DNA of 64,000 nucleotides from Paracoccus sp. Z118 (GTDB lineage: Bacteria > Pseudomonadota > Alphaproteobacteria > Rhodobacterales > Rhodobacteraceae). The position numbers and the translations under genes were made by a program. Positions 27,885 to 37,545 of this stretch are shown here, piece after piece. A model generated the notes under the pieces. The model was given only the letters and a program-made list of their open reading frames with translations, was not told the origin of the DNA and searched no databases. Numbering within the stretch: position 1 is the first letter of the stretch; each line of letters opens with the position of its first letter. The stretch covers positions 124,001-188,000 of the forward strand of contig NZ_JAHQZU010000002.1 in the NCBI RefSeq assembly GCF_019061185.1. Reading direction: 5' to 3'.

Positions 27885-29528
27885 TCAGGCCGACAGAAGC
27901 GCCCGTGCGGCCTCTCGGGCGGCGGGCGTGACCTGCTCGCCGGCCAGCATCCGGGCGATCTCCTCGACGCGTTCGGCCTGCGGCAGGTCCTCGACGCGCG
28001 AGGTCGTCATCCCGTCCGCGACCGACTTCGCCACGCGGAAATGCCGGTTCCCCAGCGCCGCGACCTGCGGCGAGTGGGTCACGACCAGAACCTGCGCCCC
28101 TTCGGCGAGACGGGCGAGCCGGCGGCCCACCGCGTCGGCAGTCGCGCCGCCGACGCCCCGGTCGATCTCGTCGAAGATCATCACCAGCGTGTCGCTGCCC
28201 CGCGCAAGGCACACCTTCAGAGCCAGCAGGAACCGGGACAGCTCGCCGCCCGAGGCGATCCGGTCCAGCGGGCCGGCGGGGGCGCCGGGGTTGGTGGCGA
28301 CGGTGAAGGCCACCGCGTCGCGGCCCTCGGGACCCGGTTCGGCGGGCGTCACGCGCGTCTCGAACACCGCCCGTTCCATCTTCAGCGGCGCGAGTTCGGC
28401 GGCCATCGCCTGATCCAGCCGCGCCGCCGCCTCGATCCGCGCGGCGGTGACGGTGGCTGCGGCTGCATCATAGGCGGCCCCGGCTTCGGCCACCGCTCGG
28501 GTCAGCTCGGCCAGCCGCCCCTGCCCCGCGTCCAGCGCCGCGAGCCGGGCCGACAGCTCGGCCGACAGGGTGGCAAGGTCATCCGGCAGCACGTCGTGCT
28601 TGCGGGCCAGCGCCCGCAGCGCGAACAGCCGCTCCTCGGTCGCGTCCAGCGTGACGGGATCGAAGGCCATCGCCGACAGCGCATCCTCGATCCCGCCGGT
28701 CGCCTCGCCGAGTTCCACGAGCGCGCGGCTCAGCGCCTCCAGCGGCTCGTCGAGCCGGCCGTCCGCGCTGTCCGCCGCGCCCTCGAGCCAGCGCACCGCC
28801 TCGACCATCGCGCCCTCGGCACCTTCCCCCGACAGGATCGACAGCGCGCGGAGGACATCGGCGCGGATGCGCTCGGCCCCCTGCATCTGGCGGCGGTCGG
28901 TGTCGAGCTGCGCTTCCTCGCCGGGCTGGGGGTCCAGCTTGTCCAGCTCGGCGACCGCGTGGCGCAGGAAATCCTCTTCCTTGCGGGCGGCTTCCAGTGC
29001 CGCTTCGGCCTCGGCCAGCGCCTGCGCGGCGCGGCGGCGGGCGGTCCATGCGGCGCGGACGGGGGCGAGGTCGATCGCAGCGAAGGCGTCCAGCAGGCTG
29101 CGGTGCCCGCGCGGGTTCAGCAGGCCGCGGTCGTCGTGCTGGCCGTGCAGTTCCACCAGCGATTCCGACAGCGCCCGCAGCACCTCGCCCGAGACGCGGC
29201 GGTCGTTGACCCAGCCGGTCTTGCGGCCGTCGGCGGCGTTGACGCGGCGCAGGATCAGCTCGTCCTCGGGCTCGATCCCGGCTTCGGTCAGCACCTCGCG
29301 GGCGGGATGGCCGGGCGGCAGGTCGAACACCGCCGTCACCTCGCCCTGTGCCGCGCCCGCGCGGACCAGTTCGGCCCGGCCGCGCCAGCCGAGCACGAAG
29401 CCGAGGCAATCCAGCAGGATCGACTTGCCCGCGCCGGTTTCCCCGGTCAGCACATTCAGCCCCGGCGCGAAATCCAGCGACAGCCGGTCGATCAGCAGCA
29501 TGTCGCGGACATCCATCGCGCGCAGCAT
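27885..29528 (-). CDS. recN: DNA repair protein RecN
   Basis: A 547-residue SMC-like ATPase for double-strand break repair. The Walker A GETGAGKS is at residues 29-36, and the ABC signature region (SGGELSRFLLALK) and Walker B (MIFDEIDRGVGG) are in the last third. Between them lies a long coiled coil. The start MLRAMDVRDMLLIDRLSLDF is the usual N-terminus. It lies 30 bases after bamD and is convergent with mmsB. A LexA box is not visible in that short gap, so it probably depends on the bamD transcript. Confidence 0.97.
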   Translation of the reverse strand: MLRAMDVRDMLLIDRLSLDFAPGLNVLTGETGAGKSILLDCLGFVLGWRGRAELVRAGAAQGEVTAVFDLPPGHPAREVLTEAGIEPEDELILRRVNAADGRKTGWVNDRRVSGEVLRALSESLVELHGQHDDRGLLNPRGHRSLLDAFAAIDLAPVRAAWTARRRAAQALAEAEAALEAARKEEDFLRHAVAELDKLDPQPGEEAQLDTDRRQMQGAERIRADVLRALSILSGEGAEGAMVEAVRWLEGAADSADGRLDEPLEALSRALVELGEATGGIEDALSAMAFDPVTLDATEERLFALRALARKHDVLPDDLATLSAELSARLAALDAGQGRLAELTRAVAEAGAAYDAAAATVTAARIEAAARLDQAMAAELAPLKMERAVFETRVTPAEPGPEGRDAVAFTVATNPGAPAGPLDRIASGGELSRFLLALKVCLARGSDTLVMIFDEIDRGVGGATADAVGRRLARLAEGAQVLVVTHSPQVAALGNRHFRVAKSVADGMTTSRVEDLPQAERVEEIARMLAGEQVTPAAREAARALLSA

Positions 29529-29558
29529 GTCAGGCGCCCCCGTCTGCCCCGCCGGGGC

Positions 29559-30413
29559 TTACAGCCACTGGCCCCGCACGACCTGCCGATAGACGGCGGT
29601 CAGCCAGCTGTCCCCTTCCGGCGTCGCCGTCAGGTTGCGTCCGCGAAGCTGCGCGAAAGCGTCCTGATAGAACGGCGAGGACTGGAAGTTGTGGCCGAGG
29701 ATCGCGCCCGCCGTCTGGGCCTCGTCGGTCAGGCCGAGCGCCAGATATGCCTCGACCAGACGCATCAGCGCCTCGGGCGTGTGGCTGGTGGTCTGGTAGT
29801 CCTCGACCACGACGCGGAAGCGGTTGATCGAGGCAGCGTAGTTCCCACGCTTGAGGTAGTAGCGCCCGATCTCCATTTCCTTGCCGGCCAGATGGTCGAA
29901 GGCGAGGTCGAATTTCAGGATCGCCGAACGGGCGTATTCGGTGTCGGGATAGCCCTCGATCACGTCGCGCAGCGCCTGCAGCGCCTGGAAGGTCAGGCCC
30001 TGGTCGCGGCCGACCTCGTCGATCTGGTCGTAATAGCCGAGCGCGAGCAGATAGCTGGCGTAAGCCTCGTCCTCGTCGCCGGGATAGGTGTCGATGAAGC
30101 GCTGCGCGGCGGCCCGCGCCTCCTCATACTGGCGGTCGCGGTGGTAACTGTAGGCCTGCATGATGAGCGCACGCTTGGACCATTCGGAATAGGGGTAGAG
30201 CCGCTCGATCTCGCTGAAGAAATAGACCGCGTTCTCGGGGTCGCGGCTGTTTTCCAGTTCGTATTCGCCGCGCTTGTAGATCTGCTCGGCGGTGAAGTCC
30301 TCGACCGGCGGCCGGTCGCCGTCGCCGCCCGCGCGGGAACCCCCGCAGGCCGCCAGCGCCGCAATGGACAGGGCAAGAAGCCCATGCCGTGCTGCCGATT
30401 TCAAACCTGCCAT
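29559..30413 (-). CDS. bamD: Outer membrane protein assembly factor BamD (ComL)
   Basis: A 284-residue lipoprotein of the BAM complex that inserts outer-membrane beta-barrels. The signal peptide ends in the lipobox LAAC with cysteine 23. Five TPR-like repeats follow, beginning AEQIYKRGEYELENSRDPENA and then EWSKRALIMQAYSYHRDRQY. I chose the ATG at 30413 because it places the signal peptide correctly. It lies between lpxC and recN, a common alphaproteobacterial order. Confidence 0.95.
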   Translation of the reverse strand: MAGLKSAARHGLLALSIAALAACGGSRAGGDGDRPPVEDFTAEQIYKRGEYELENSRDPENAVYFFSEIERLYPYSEWSKRALIMQAYSYHRDRQYEEARAAAQRFIDTYPGDEDEAYASYLLALGYYDQIDEVGRDQGLTFQALQALRDVIEGYPDTEYARSAILKFDLAFDHLAGKEMEIGRYYLKRGNYAASINRFRVVVEDYQTTSHTPEALMRLVEAYLALGLTDEAQTAGAILGHNFQSSPFYQDAFAQLRGRNLTATPEGDSWLTAVYRQVVRGQWL

Positions 30414-30507
30414 GCCGCACCCGTCTGTCGCTGGACCCTTGCCGGCGATGATGCACCACGCGGCTCGGCTGTCACTAGCATACAAAAACAGGCCACGCAA
30501 AAGCGCA

Positions 30508-30586
30508 AAGCCGTGACGTTTGCCAGCCAAGTCACGGCCTTGCGGCGCAAACCGCGCAAGGCCCGCGCCGTTGCAGGGCGCGGGCC
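30508..30586 (-). terminator. Two hairpins after lpxC
   Basis: On the minus strand GGCCCGCGCC (30586-30577) pairs with GGCGCGGGCC (30569-30560). A second stem GCCGTGAC/GTCACGGC (30538-30531 with 30517-30510) follows and runs into a T-rich GGCTTTGCGCTTTT. Together they probably end the lpxC transcript before bamD. Confidence 0.55.
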
Positions 30587-30623
30587 GGAGAGCTTGCGAA
30601 TCGTCATGCGCCGGCGTCGGGAT

Positions 30624-31553
30624 TCAGGCGACGGCGCGCTGGGGCGGAACGGGCGCGGGGGCCGTCACGCCCGCGCCCGGCAGGCGCCCCTCCAGATCGG
30701 GGGAGCAGGTGGTCCATTCCCAGGCGTCCGGGTCCGCGAACAGCGCCCGCAGCAGCCGGTTCGTCAGCGCGTGACCGGCGCGGTGGCCGACATAGCGGGC
30801 CAGAAGCGGTGCCCCGGCCAGCGCCAGATCGCCCACGGCGTCCAGCATCTTGTGGCGCACGGGCTCATCCTCGTGGCGCAGGCCGCCGGGCGAAAGCACC
30901 CGGTCGCCGTCCACCACCACGGCGTTGAAATAGGTCCCGCCGAGCGCCAGCCCGTTGGCCTGCATCGCCTCGACATCCGACTGGCGGCAGAAGGTGCGGC
31001 TGTCCATCAGCTCGCGCACGAACGCGCCGTTGGCGAGGTCCAGTTCCTTCTTCTGAGCGCCGATCGCCTCGTCGCTGAAATCGATGGCGAAGGCCATCTC
31101 CAGATGGTCGGCGGGGGTCAGGCAGGCGTAGGACTCGCCCTCGCGCACGACGACCGTCTTCAGCACGCGGATGGCGCGCAGGGGGGCGGATTGGCCGCGC
31201 AACCCGGCTTCGAGGATGCCGTTCACGAAAGGCGCGGCCGATCCGTCGAGAATCGGGACTTCCGGCCCGTCCAGCTCGATCAGGGCGTTGTGGACCCCGG
31301 TGCCGGCGAGCGCGGCCATGATATGTTCGATGGTCGAGATCGTGACCCCGCCCTTGCCTTCCAGCAGCGTGCAGAGCCGCGAGGGCGTCACCAGATCCCA
31401 GCGGGCGGGAATGCGGGCGCCGCCGTCCACGTCGGTGCGCAGGAAGACGATGCCGTGACCCGCGGGGGCCGGGCGCAGAACCATGCGCGCCGCCGCACCG
31501 GAGTGCAGGCCGACGCCCTTGAACTCGACCGGTCTTGCCAATGTCTTCTGCAT
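30624..31553 (-). CDS. lpxC: UDP-3-O-acyl-N-acetylglucosamine deacetylase
   Basis: A 309-residue zinc deacetylase that performs the committed step of lipid A synthesis. The zinc ligands are H77 in TIEHIMAAL, H234 and D238 in RHKMLDAVGD; the general-base region H261 is in GHRAGHALTN. The N-terminus MQKTLARPVEFKGVGLHSG is typical. It lies downstream of ftsZ, separated by a terminator hairpin, and has its own 220-base upstream region. Confidence 0.98.
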   Translation of the reverse strand: MQKTLARPVEFKGVGLHSGAAARMVLRPAPAGHGIVFLRTDVDGGARIPARWDLVTPSRLCTLLEGKGGVTISTIEHIMAALAGTGVHNALIELDGPEVPILDGSAAPFVNGILEAGLRGQSAPLRAIRVLKTVVVREGESYACLTPADHLEMAFAIDFSDEAIGAQKKELDLANGAFVRELMDSRTFCRQSDVEAMQANGLALGGTYFNAVVVDGDRVLSPGGLRHEDEPVRHKMLDAVGDLALAGAPLLARYVGHRAGHALTNRLLRALFADPDAWEWTTCSPDLEGRLPGAGVTAPAPVPPQRAVA

Positions 31554-31724
31554 TTTCGTCGCGCCTTGAATCCAGCTTGTCCGACCGATCTCATGCCGGC
31601 CTGCACTCTCATTTAGGAAAGCTGTGCGATTCCAACAATTAACGATTTGTGACGGTCTGTAACAATCGCAGATGGCTCAAGCGCCTGTGAGGCATCGGCG
31701 GCCCGCAGCCCGGCGCTGAAAGCG

Positions 31725-31753
31725 GACAGGCCGCCCGGTGGGGGCGGCCTGTC
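31725..31753 (-). terminator. Hairpin at the end of ftsZ
   Basis: A 12-base perfect stem (31725-31736 with 31742-31753) with a 5-base loop lies 26 bases beyond the ftsZ stop. The following T-run is short (CTTT). It probably ends the dcw transcript before lpxC. Confidence 0.6.
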
Positions 31754-31779
31754 GCGGATCGTTCATCCGGTGGTGGAGA

Positions 31780-33435
31780 TCAGTTCGCCTGCCGGCGCAG
31801 GAAGGCGGGGATTTCCACGTTGTCATCCGCCGCGTCGGGCGAGGCGAGGTCGTCGAAGTCGGCCTCGGTCGCGCGGGCGCGGTTCATCCGGTCGTTGACC
31901 CGCTCGGCGATCGAGCCGGTCGGGGCGCGGGTCGCGGCCGGGGCTTCGCCCTGATGGGTCATCCGCTCCAGCATCCGGCCCAGCCCAGCCATGCGCGAGG
32001 GGCCGCGCGGCGCTTCGGGCTGCGGCTCGGGGGCGCGCTGCTGCGGGCGGGCCTTCTCGGCGCGGGCCTCGGCGGCGCGGGCCAGGATGCCGGACAGGCG
32101 GTCCTGCGCCTCGGGGCGGTTCTGACCTGCGGGGCGGACCGGCGCGGTATAGGCCTCGGCCGGGTCGTTCAGCCGGTCGGCCATCCGGGGATCGTGGCGC
32201 GGGTCGGGACGGACCTCCGCCCGAGGCTCCATCCGGGGGGCAGGCTGCTCGGCGCGGGGCTCTGCCTCGCGCGGGCGATAGGCCGGGGCGGGCAGCTCGG
32301 CCTCCTGCTCGTGCCGGGCGGCGGGACGCGGGGCGGGCTGCTCGGCCACGATCGGGCTGCGGCGGGCGGGAACCGGCAGGTCGTCCTCGGGGGCGACCCG
32401 CTGGGCGACCGGCGGGGTCTGGGTCAGCGGCTCGCGCAGGTTGCGGCGGTTGACGGGCTCCTCGGCCTTGGCGGCGTCGATGCCGGTCGCGACGACCGAG
32501 ACGCGGATCGCGCCTTCCATCGTCGGGTCGAGCGTCGAGCCGACGATGATGTTGGCGTCGGCATCGACCTTCTCGCGGATCTTCTCGGCCGCCTCGTCCA
32601 TCTCGAACAGGGTCAGGTCGTAGCCGCCGGTGATGTTGATCAGCACGCCCTTGGCGCCGTTCAGGCTGATCTCGTCCAGCAGCGGGTTGGCGATCGCCTT
32701 TTCCGCCGCCTCGACGGCGCGGTTGTCGCCGGTGCCCTCGCCCGTGCCCATCATCGCCTTGCCCATCTCGTCCATGACCGAGCGGACATCCGCGAAGTCG
32801 AGGTTGATGAGGCCCGGCTTGACCATCAGGTCGGTCACGCCCTTGACGCCCTGATACAGCACGTCGTCGGCCATGACGAAGGCTTCGGTGAAGGTGGTCT
32901 TTTCGTTCGCCAGCCGGAACAGGTTCTGGTTGGGGATGATGATGAGCGTATCGACGACCTTCTGCAGCGCCTCCAGCCCCTCGTCGGCCTGGCGCATCCG
33001 CTTCACGCCCTCGAACTGGAAGGGCTTGGTCACGACGCCGACGGTCAGGATGCCCATCTCGCGCGCGGCCTGGGCGATGATCGGGGCGGCGCCGGTGCCG
33101 GTGCCGCCGCCCATGCCGCAGGTGATGAAGCACATATGCGCGCCCATCAGGTGATCGACGATATCCTCGATCGTTTCCTCGGCGGCCTTGGCGCCGATCG
33201 AGGGCTTGGCGCCCGCGCCCAACCCTTCGGAGACCTTCGGCCCGAGCTGGATGCGGCTTTCGGCGCGGCTCTGGGTCAGGGCCTGCGCGTCGGTGTTGGC
33301 GACGACGAAGGTCACGCCTTCCAGCTGCTTGTCGATCATGTTGTTGACCGCGTTGCCGCCGGCCCCGCCGACGCCGAACACCGTGATCCGCGGCTTCAGC
33401 TCGTCATGATCGGTCATCATCAGGTTCAGATTCAT
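31780..33435 (-). CDS. ftsZ: Cell division protein FtsZ
   Basis: A 551-residue tubulin-like GTPase that builds the division ring. The signature GGGTGTG is at residues 109-115, and the domain ends near residue 330. A long Pro/Arg/Ala/Glu-rich linker of roughly 200 residues follows, then the conserved C-terminal peptide [11 protein letters not shown] that binds FtsA and other partners. The linker is far longer than the roughly 50 residues of E. coli, as in many alphaproteobacteria. The 206-base gap upstream holds a perfect DnaA box and two GANTC sites. Confidence 0.99.
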   Translation of the reverse strand: MNLNLMMTDHDELKPRITVFGVGGAGGNAVNNMIDKQLEGVTFVVANTDAQALTQSRAESRIQLGPKVSEGLGAGAKPSIGAKAAEETIEDIVDHLMGAHMCFITCGMGGGTGTGAAPIIAQAAREMGILTVGVVTKPFQFEGVKRMRQADEGLEALQKVVDTLIIIPNQNLFRLANEKTTFTEAFVMADDVLYQGVKGVTDLMVKPGLINLDFADVRSVMDEMGKAMMGTGEGTGDNRAVEAAEKAIANPLLDEISLNGAKGVLINITGGYDLTLFEMDEAAEKIREKVDADANIIVGSTLDPTMEGAIRVSVVATGIDAAKAEEPVNRRNLREPLTQTPPVAQRVAPEDDLPVPARRSPIVAEQPAPRPAARHEQEAELPAPAYRPREAEPRAEQPAPRMEPRAEVRPDPRHDPRMADRLNDPAEAYTAPVRPAGQNRPEAQDRLSGILARAAEARAEKARPQQRAPEPQPEAPRGPSRMAGLGRMLERMTHQGEAPAATRAPTGSIAERVNDRMNRARATEADFDDLASPDAADDNVEIPAFLRRQAN

Positions 33436-33541
33436 CGCCGTTGCCCTTTTTCGCTTCCGCCGGGTCTGGGCGCCCGGTCGAATCCCCGCTTCCCCACAAC
33501 CCTAGCCCGATTTGCACCCAGCGTCACCTTGGAAACGCCGT

Positions 33542-33550
33542 TTATCCACA
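33542..33550 (+). promoter_or_regulatory. Perfect DnaA box upstream of ftsZ
   Basis: TTATCCACA, the strict DnaA consensus, lies 107 bases before the ftsZ ATG in the ftsA-ftsZ gap. GAATC (GANTC, the CcrM methylation site) occurs on each side at 33480-33484 and 33612-33616. Confidence 0.6.
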
Positions 33551-33641
33551 AAATATGGCGTAAGGCACCGCCTCGTTCGGCGGTATGTTGCTCACGCCTC
33601 ATCATCTGGTGGAATCGGCATCGCCGACCCCTTCCCGCTGA

Positions 33642-34982
33642 TTACCAGTTGTTGCGGAACCACCGGACCGCGCGCTTGAGGCTGCGCGCGCCGTGGCTCG
33701 ATACCGGCATTTCGAAGTCCCACCATTCGTCCTGCGGATGGGCCGCGAACAGCGCGAGGCCCACCGTCGCCGCATGTCCCGGCGTCGTCATGTTCTGCGC
33801 CAGCCCCTGGATCCGCAGCGGCCGTCCGATGCGGACATTCTGGCCGAGGATGCGGGCGGCGAGCGTCTCCAGCCCCGGAATCTGGCTGCCGCCGCCGGTC
33901 AGCACGATCTGGCGGCTGGGAAGCTGGTCGAATCCGGCGGCGTCCAGCACCGCGCGGACCTCGTCGAGGATCTCCTCGACGCGCGGGCGCATGATCCCGA
34001 TCAGGTCGGCGCGGCTGACGGTGCGGCGGTCATGCTCCCAGTCGCCCGTCTCCTGGCCGCCATCCACCTGGATCATCTCGCGGTCGTCGCGGCCCGTCGC
34101 CTCGATCCCGCCGTGGCGGGTCTTGAGCCATTCGGCCATCTGTGCCGAGACGCGAAGCCCGCGCGAGATGTCCTGCGTGACCAGATCACCGCCCATCCGC
34201 ACCGCGTCGGCGAAGATCATGTGCTTGCGCACGAAGATCGAAACGCCCGTGACCCCGCCCCCCATGTCGATGCAGGCGCTGCCCAGCTCCTGCTCGTCCT
34301 CGACCAGCGCCGCGCGGCCCGCGACATAGGCGGCCGAGGCGACCCCGGCGAGTTCCAGATCGCAGCGGCGGATGCAGTGGACGAGGTTGCCGGCCGCGTC
34401 GCTGTCGATGGTCAGCGCATGCATGTCCACCGCGAGGCGGTTGCCGACATGGTCGCGCGGATCGGACAGGCCCGAGCGGCTGTCGATGGCGAAGTTGACC
34501 GGCTGGGCGTGCAGCACCTCGCGCCCGCGCCCGAAATCGGGCACGTCGCAGGCGGCCAGCACCGCGCCGATGTCGTGTTCGGTGCATTTGCCGCTTTCCA
34601 GCGTGACCTCGCCCGCCAGCCCGTAGGACGAGGGCCGCGCGCCCGAGAGGCAGGCGATGACGTGATCGACCCGCACCCCGGCCCGCTTCTGCGCCGACGA
34701 GACGACCGTGCGGACGGCCCGCTCTGTTTCGGCCATCGTCTCGATTTCGCCGAAGCGCATTCCCCGCGACTGGGTGGTGGCGGCCCCGATCACGCGGAAG
34801 TTGGACTGCCCGGCCATCGGGCCAACGCCGTCCTCTTCGCGGAACTGGCCGGGGCCGTCGAATTGCAGGACGATGCAGGACATCTTGGAGGTGCCGATAT
34901 CCAGCACCGCCATGACGCCGCGCGCCAGCGCCGCCCGGCGCATCTGCCGCATCGCCCGCTGTGCCTGATAAAGATCCCGCAT
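33642..34982 (-). CDS. ftsA: Cell division protein FtsA
   Basis: A 446-residue actin-like ATPase that tethers FtsZ to the membrane. The phosphate-1 motif AVLDIGTSKMSCIVL is near residue 25 and the phosphate-2/adenosine segments CIDMGGGVTGVSIF and VLTGGGSQIPGLETLA are present. The C-terminus ends in a basic-hydrophobic helix (SLKRAVRWFRNNW) that fits the membrane-targeting helix. I chose the ATG at 34982 over a GTG three bases upstream, since AAGGGGCGGG lies at good spacing. It lies 40 bases after ftsQ. Confidence 0.97.
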   Translation of the reverse strand: MRDLYQAQRAMRQMRRAALARGVMAVLDIGTSKMSCIVLQFDGPGQFREEDGVGPMAGQSNFRVIGAATTQSRGMRFGEIETMAETERAVRTVVSSAQKRAGVRVDHVIACLSGARPSSYGLAGEVTLESGKCTEHDIGAVLAACDVPDFGRGREVLHAQPVNFAIDSRSGLSDPRDHVGNRLAVDMHALTIDSDAAGNLVHCIRRCDLELAGVASAAYVAGRAALVEDEQELGSACIDMGGGVTGVSIFVRKHMIFADAVRMGGDLVTQDISRGLRVSAQMAEWLKTRHGGIEATGRDDREMIQVDGGQETGDWEHDRRTVSRADLIGIMRPRVEEILDEVRAVLDAAGFDQLPSRQIVLTGGGSQIPGLETLAARILGQNVRIGRPLRIQGLAQNMTTPGHAATVGLALFAAHPQDEWWDFEMPVSSHGARSLKRAVRWFRNNW

Positions 34983-35022
34983 CACTGCCCGCCCCTTGTC
35001 CCTGTTCCCGTGCCCTGGTGTC

Positions 35023-36054
35023 TCAGCCGTTCTGCGGGCTGCCCGCCGTCTTCGCCTGCGCCGCGGCCTTCGCCGCTTCCTCCGGGTCGATCACCCGCCC
35101 GTCCGGCCCCAGCTCCGGCTCGCCCCGCGCCCGCCGCAGCGTGTTCTGCGCGGTGATCCCCATCCGCAGGGCCGGGCGATCGGCGTCGCGAAGGTCAACC
35201 ACCGTCACGTCGCGCGACAGCAGCGCCCCGGTCCGGTCCAGCGCGATGGCCTTTTCCAGCGCCTGCACGGCGCGGTCCTCGGGCAGCATGATCCGCTGGC
35301 CCCGGTCCAGCACCACGTCCCAGCGGCGCGCGCCGCGGCGTTCCAGCCCGCGCAGGCGCGGCAGGATCGGCCCGGCGGCCTCGATCAGCGCCATCGCCTC
35401 GACGGCGGCCGCATCCGCCCCCTCGCCCGCGATCATCGGCAAATCGGGGCGCACGTCGCGCGAGGTGGCCGAGGCGACGCGGTGCCCGCCCGCGTCCAGC
35501 AGCTCGATCCCCCGCGCATGGCGCCACAGCATCGCCGGCGTCCGCTCGGTCACGACGGCGGACAGAACGCCCCCCGGCATGATCCGCAATTCCAGCTTTT
35601 CGACCGCGTCGAGGTTCATCACCTGGCTGCGCAGCGCGGCGAGGTCGATGTCGAAGCTGGACGCGGGCAGCGTGACCGGCAGCATTCCCTGCAGGCCCTT
35701 CTCGACCACCGGAGAGGCGCCCTCGACCCGCAGCGTGTGGACCATGAACTCGTCGCGGGTCTGCACCTTCTCGACCAGCGCGGTGATGCCGCCGCTGAGT
35801 TCGGCCCGGCGCGTCTCGTCCGACAGATACAGGCCCACCACCATCGCCAACGCGAAGGCGGGCAGGCCGACCCGCAGCACACGGCGATAGATCGGGGTCA
35901 GCCAGATCCGGTGCAGCCGGTAGGCCAGCCGCGACGGCGCCGGGTCGCGCCGCGCGGGCTTGGCCTGCGGCTGGGGGCGGCTGCCGACCGGGCGGACGGG
36001 CGCGGGACGGCCGCCGATGGCCACGGGTCGGTCGGAGGGCGTCAGTCCCTGCAC
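35023..36054 (-). CDS. ftsQ: Cell division protein FtsQ
   Basis: A 343-residue bitopic divisome protein. About 60 basic/Pro-rich cytoplasmic residues are followed by one membrane helix (LRVGLPAFALAMVVGLYL) and a POTRA domain (FMVHTLRVEGASPVVEKGL), then the FtsQ beta-domain. The GTG at 36054 is preceded by GGAGGAA 5 bases upstream, which fixes the start inside the last 13 bases of ddl. The frame continues open further upstream, but only as a shadow of ddl. Confidence 0.93.
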   Translation of the reverse strand: MQGLTPSDRPVAIGGRPAPVRPVGSRPQPQAKPARRDPAPSRLAYRLHRIWLTPIYRRVLRVGLPAFALAMVVGLYLSDETRRAELSGGITALVEKVQTRDEFMVHTLRVEGASPVVEKGLQGMLPVTLPASSFDIDLAALRSQVMNLDAVEKLELRIMPGGVLSAVVTERTPAMLWRHARGIELLDAGGHRVASATSRDVRPDLPMIAGEGADAAAVEAMALIEAAGPILPRLRGLERRGARRWDVVLDRGQRIMLPEDRAVQALEKAIALDRTGALLSRDVTVVDLRDADRPALRMGITAQNTLRRARGEPELGPDGRVIDPEEAAKAAAQAKTAGSPQNG

Positions 36055-36977
36055 AGCGCTTCCTCCACGATCCAGCGGCAGAGCGCCGTGAAATCCATGC
36101 CGACATGCGCCGCCTGTTCGGGGGCGAGCGAGGTCGGCGTCATGCCCGGCTGGGTGTTCGTCTCCAGCAGGATCAGCCCCGCAAGGCCGCGCGAGTCGTC
36201 CCAGCGGAAATCGGTGCGGCTGAGGCCGCGGCACCCCAGCGCCGCATGGGCGCGCACGGCAAAGTCGCGGCAGGCGGCGTCGATCTCGGCCGGGATTTCG
36301 GCCGGGATGACGTGGCGCGAGCCGCCGGTGCTGTATTTGGCGTCGTAGTCATACCAGCCCGAGGTGATGATCTCGGTCACGCCAAGCGCCCGGTCGCCCA
36401 GCACGGCGGTCGTCAGCTCGCGCCCCGGCGCGTAGGCTTCGACCATCACATGCTCAGGCATGTCGCCGGAAAGCTGCGCGGGGCCGTTGTTCCCCTCGCG
36501 CACGATATAGACGCCGACCGACGATCCCTCGTCATTCGGCTTGACCACGTAAGGGGGCGGCATGACATGACGCGCGCGGACCTCGGCGGCGCAGGCGAGG
36601 CGGCTTTCCACGACCGGCAGGCCCGCGTCGCGGAACACCTGCTTGGCGCGGGTCTTGTCCATCGCCAGCGCCGAGGCGAGCACGCCCGAATGGGTGTAGC
36701 GATAGCCGAGCCAGTCCATCAGGCCCTGAACGCGCCCATCCTCGCCCATCTTGCCGTGCAGCGCGTTGAAGACGACATCGGGCCGGGCGTCGGCCAGCCG
36801 GGCGGGAAGGCTCGCGCCCTCCTGCGGGCCGAGAATGATCTCGGCCACCTGATACCCCGCCACCCGCAGCGCATGCGCGCATTCGCGCCCCGACGACAGC
36901 GACACCTCGCGCTCAGCCGAGGGGCCACCCATCAGAACCGCTACGGTGTGGGCTGTCCTGCTCGACTCGCCCGCCAC
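36042..36977 (-). CDS. ddl: D-alanine-D-alanine ligase
   Basis: A 311-residue ATP-grasp ligase that makes the D-Ala-D-Ala dipeptide for peptidoglycan. Signature segments are VAVLMGGPSAEREVSLSSG (residues 12-30), VFNALHGKMGEDGRVQG, VVKPNDEGSSVGVY and LLETNTQPGMTPTSLAPEQA. The predicted start is GTG (36977) with GAGGCGAAG upstream. It overlaps ftsQ by 13 bases, and 151 bases without a gene separate it from the methyltransferase gene upstream. Confidence 0.97.
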   Translation of the reverse strand: MAGESSRTAHTVAVLMGGPSAEREVSLSSGRECAHALRVAGYQVAEIILGPQEGASLPARLADARPDVVFNALHGKMGEDGRVQGLMDWLGYRYTHSGVLASALAMDKTRAKQVFRDAGLPVVESRLACAAEVRARHVMPPPYVVKPNDEGSSVGVYIVREGNNGPAQLSGDMPEHVMVEAYAPGRELTTAVLGDRALGVTEIITSGWYDYDAKYSTGGSRHVIPAEIPAEIDAACRDFAVRAHAALGCRGLSRTDFRWDDSRGLAGLILLETNTQPGMTPTSLAPEQAAHVGMDFTALCRWIVEEALCRD

Positions 36978-37128
36978 GTCTTCGCCTCGTTCACGCCGGG
37001 TTTGTCCCGGTGATCGTTGTCGGGGCCTGCCTGAACCCCGATGCGCGCCTGTGTCGGCACGTCATGCGGGCATGATAGTCACAAAGCGGTGCACAGCGGA
37101 AGGGGGCATGAGCGGCGCGCAGCGGGTT

Positions 37129-37545
37129 TCAGCGAGGAAGGCGAGCCGTGGCGTCCTGCCCGTCGATGAAGAGCTGCCCGCCGGGCGCCAGCAGATGGGC
37201 GATGCAGCGCAGCGCGGCGGTCTCACCCTCGGGGTGGCGGCCGTCCAGCACGCCGACGCGGAGCGCGACGGCCAGATCGAATCGGCCCGCAAGGTCCGCA
37301 GGGGCAAAATCCTCGATCGCGCCTTCGGCATAGTCCAGCCACGCAGGCCCGCCGGCGGCACGTGCCTGCCCGATGGCCCTGGCCGAACGGTCGAGTCCCA
37401 GCACATGCCCCGAGCCGCCAACGATCCGCGCCGTCTCTCGCGCCATCGCCCCCGGACCGCAGCCGATCTCCAGCACCGCCATCCCCTCGCGCAGGGGCAG
37501 GGCGTGAACCGCCGCCGCCAGCCGGGGAGACAGCTGCGGAGTCAT
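37129..37545 (-). CDS. Class I SAM-dependent methyltransferase, small, in the dcw cluster
   Basis: A 138-residue protein with a Rossmann-type methyltransferase core: motif [15 protein letters not shown] at residues 24-37, the acidic residue of motif II in [14 protein letters not shown], and PGGQLFIDG near residue 121. It is shorter than typical stand-alone methyltransferases, so it contains little beyond the SAM-binding domain. The substrate is unknown. The ATG at 37545 overlaps the murB stop as ATGA, so it is translated with murB. Confidence 0.85.
   Translation of the reverse strand: MTPQLSPRLAAAVHALPLREGMAVLEIGCGPGAMARETARIVGGSGHVLGLDRSARAIGQARAAGGPAWLDYAEGAIEDFAPADLAGRFDLAVALRVGVLDGRHPEGETAALRCIAHLLAPGGQLFIDGQDATARLPR

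Noticed and set aside
30401..30607. 68-codon minus-strand frame between lpxC and bamD
   Set aside because: It overlaps the two lpxC hairpins and the bamD start, lacks a ribosome site and has no recognisable family.
28041..31616. 1191-codon plus-strand open frame opposite recN, bamD and lpxC
   Set aside because: It spans three well-identified genes on the other strand and has shadow-like composition.
31554..31779. CtrA site (TTAA-N7-TTAA) upstream of lpxC
   Set aside because: Only one half, TTAACG, is present; no second half at the correct spacing.
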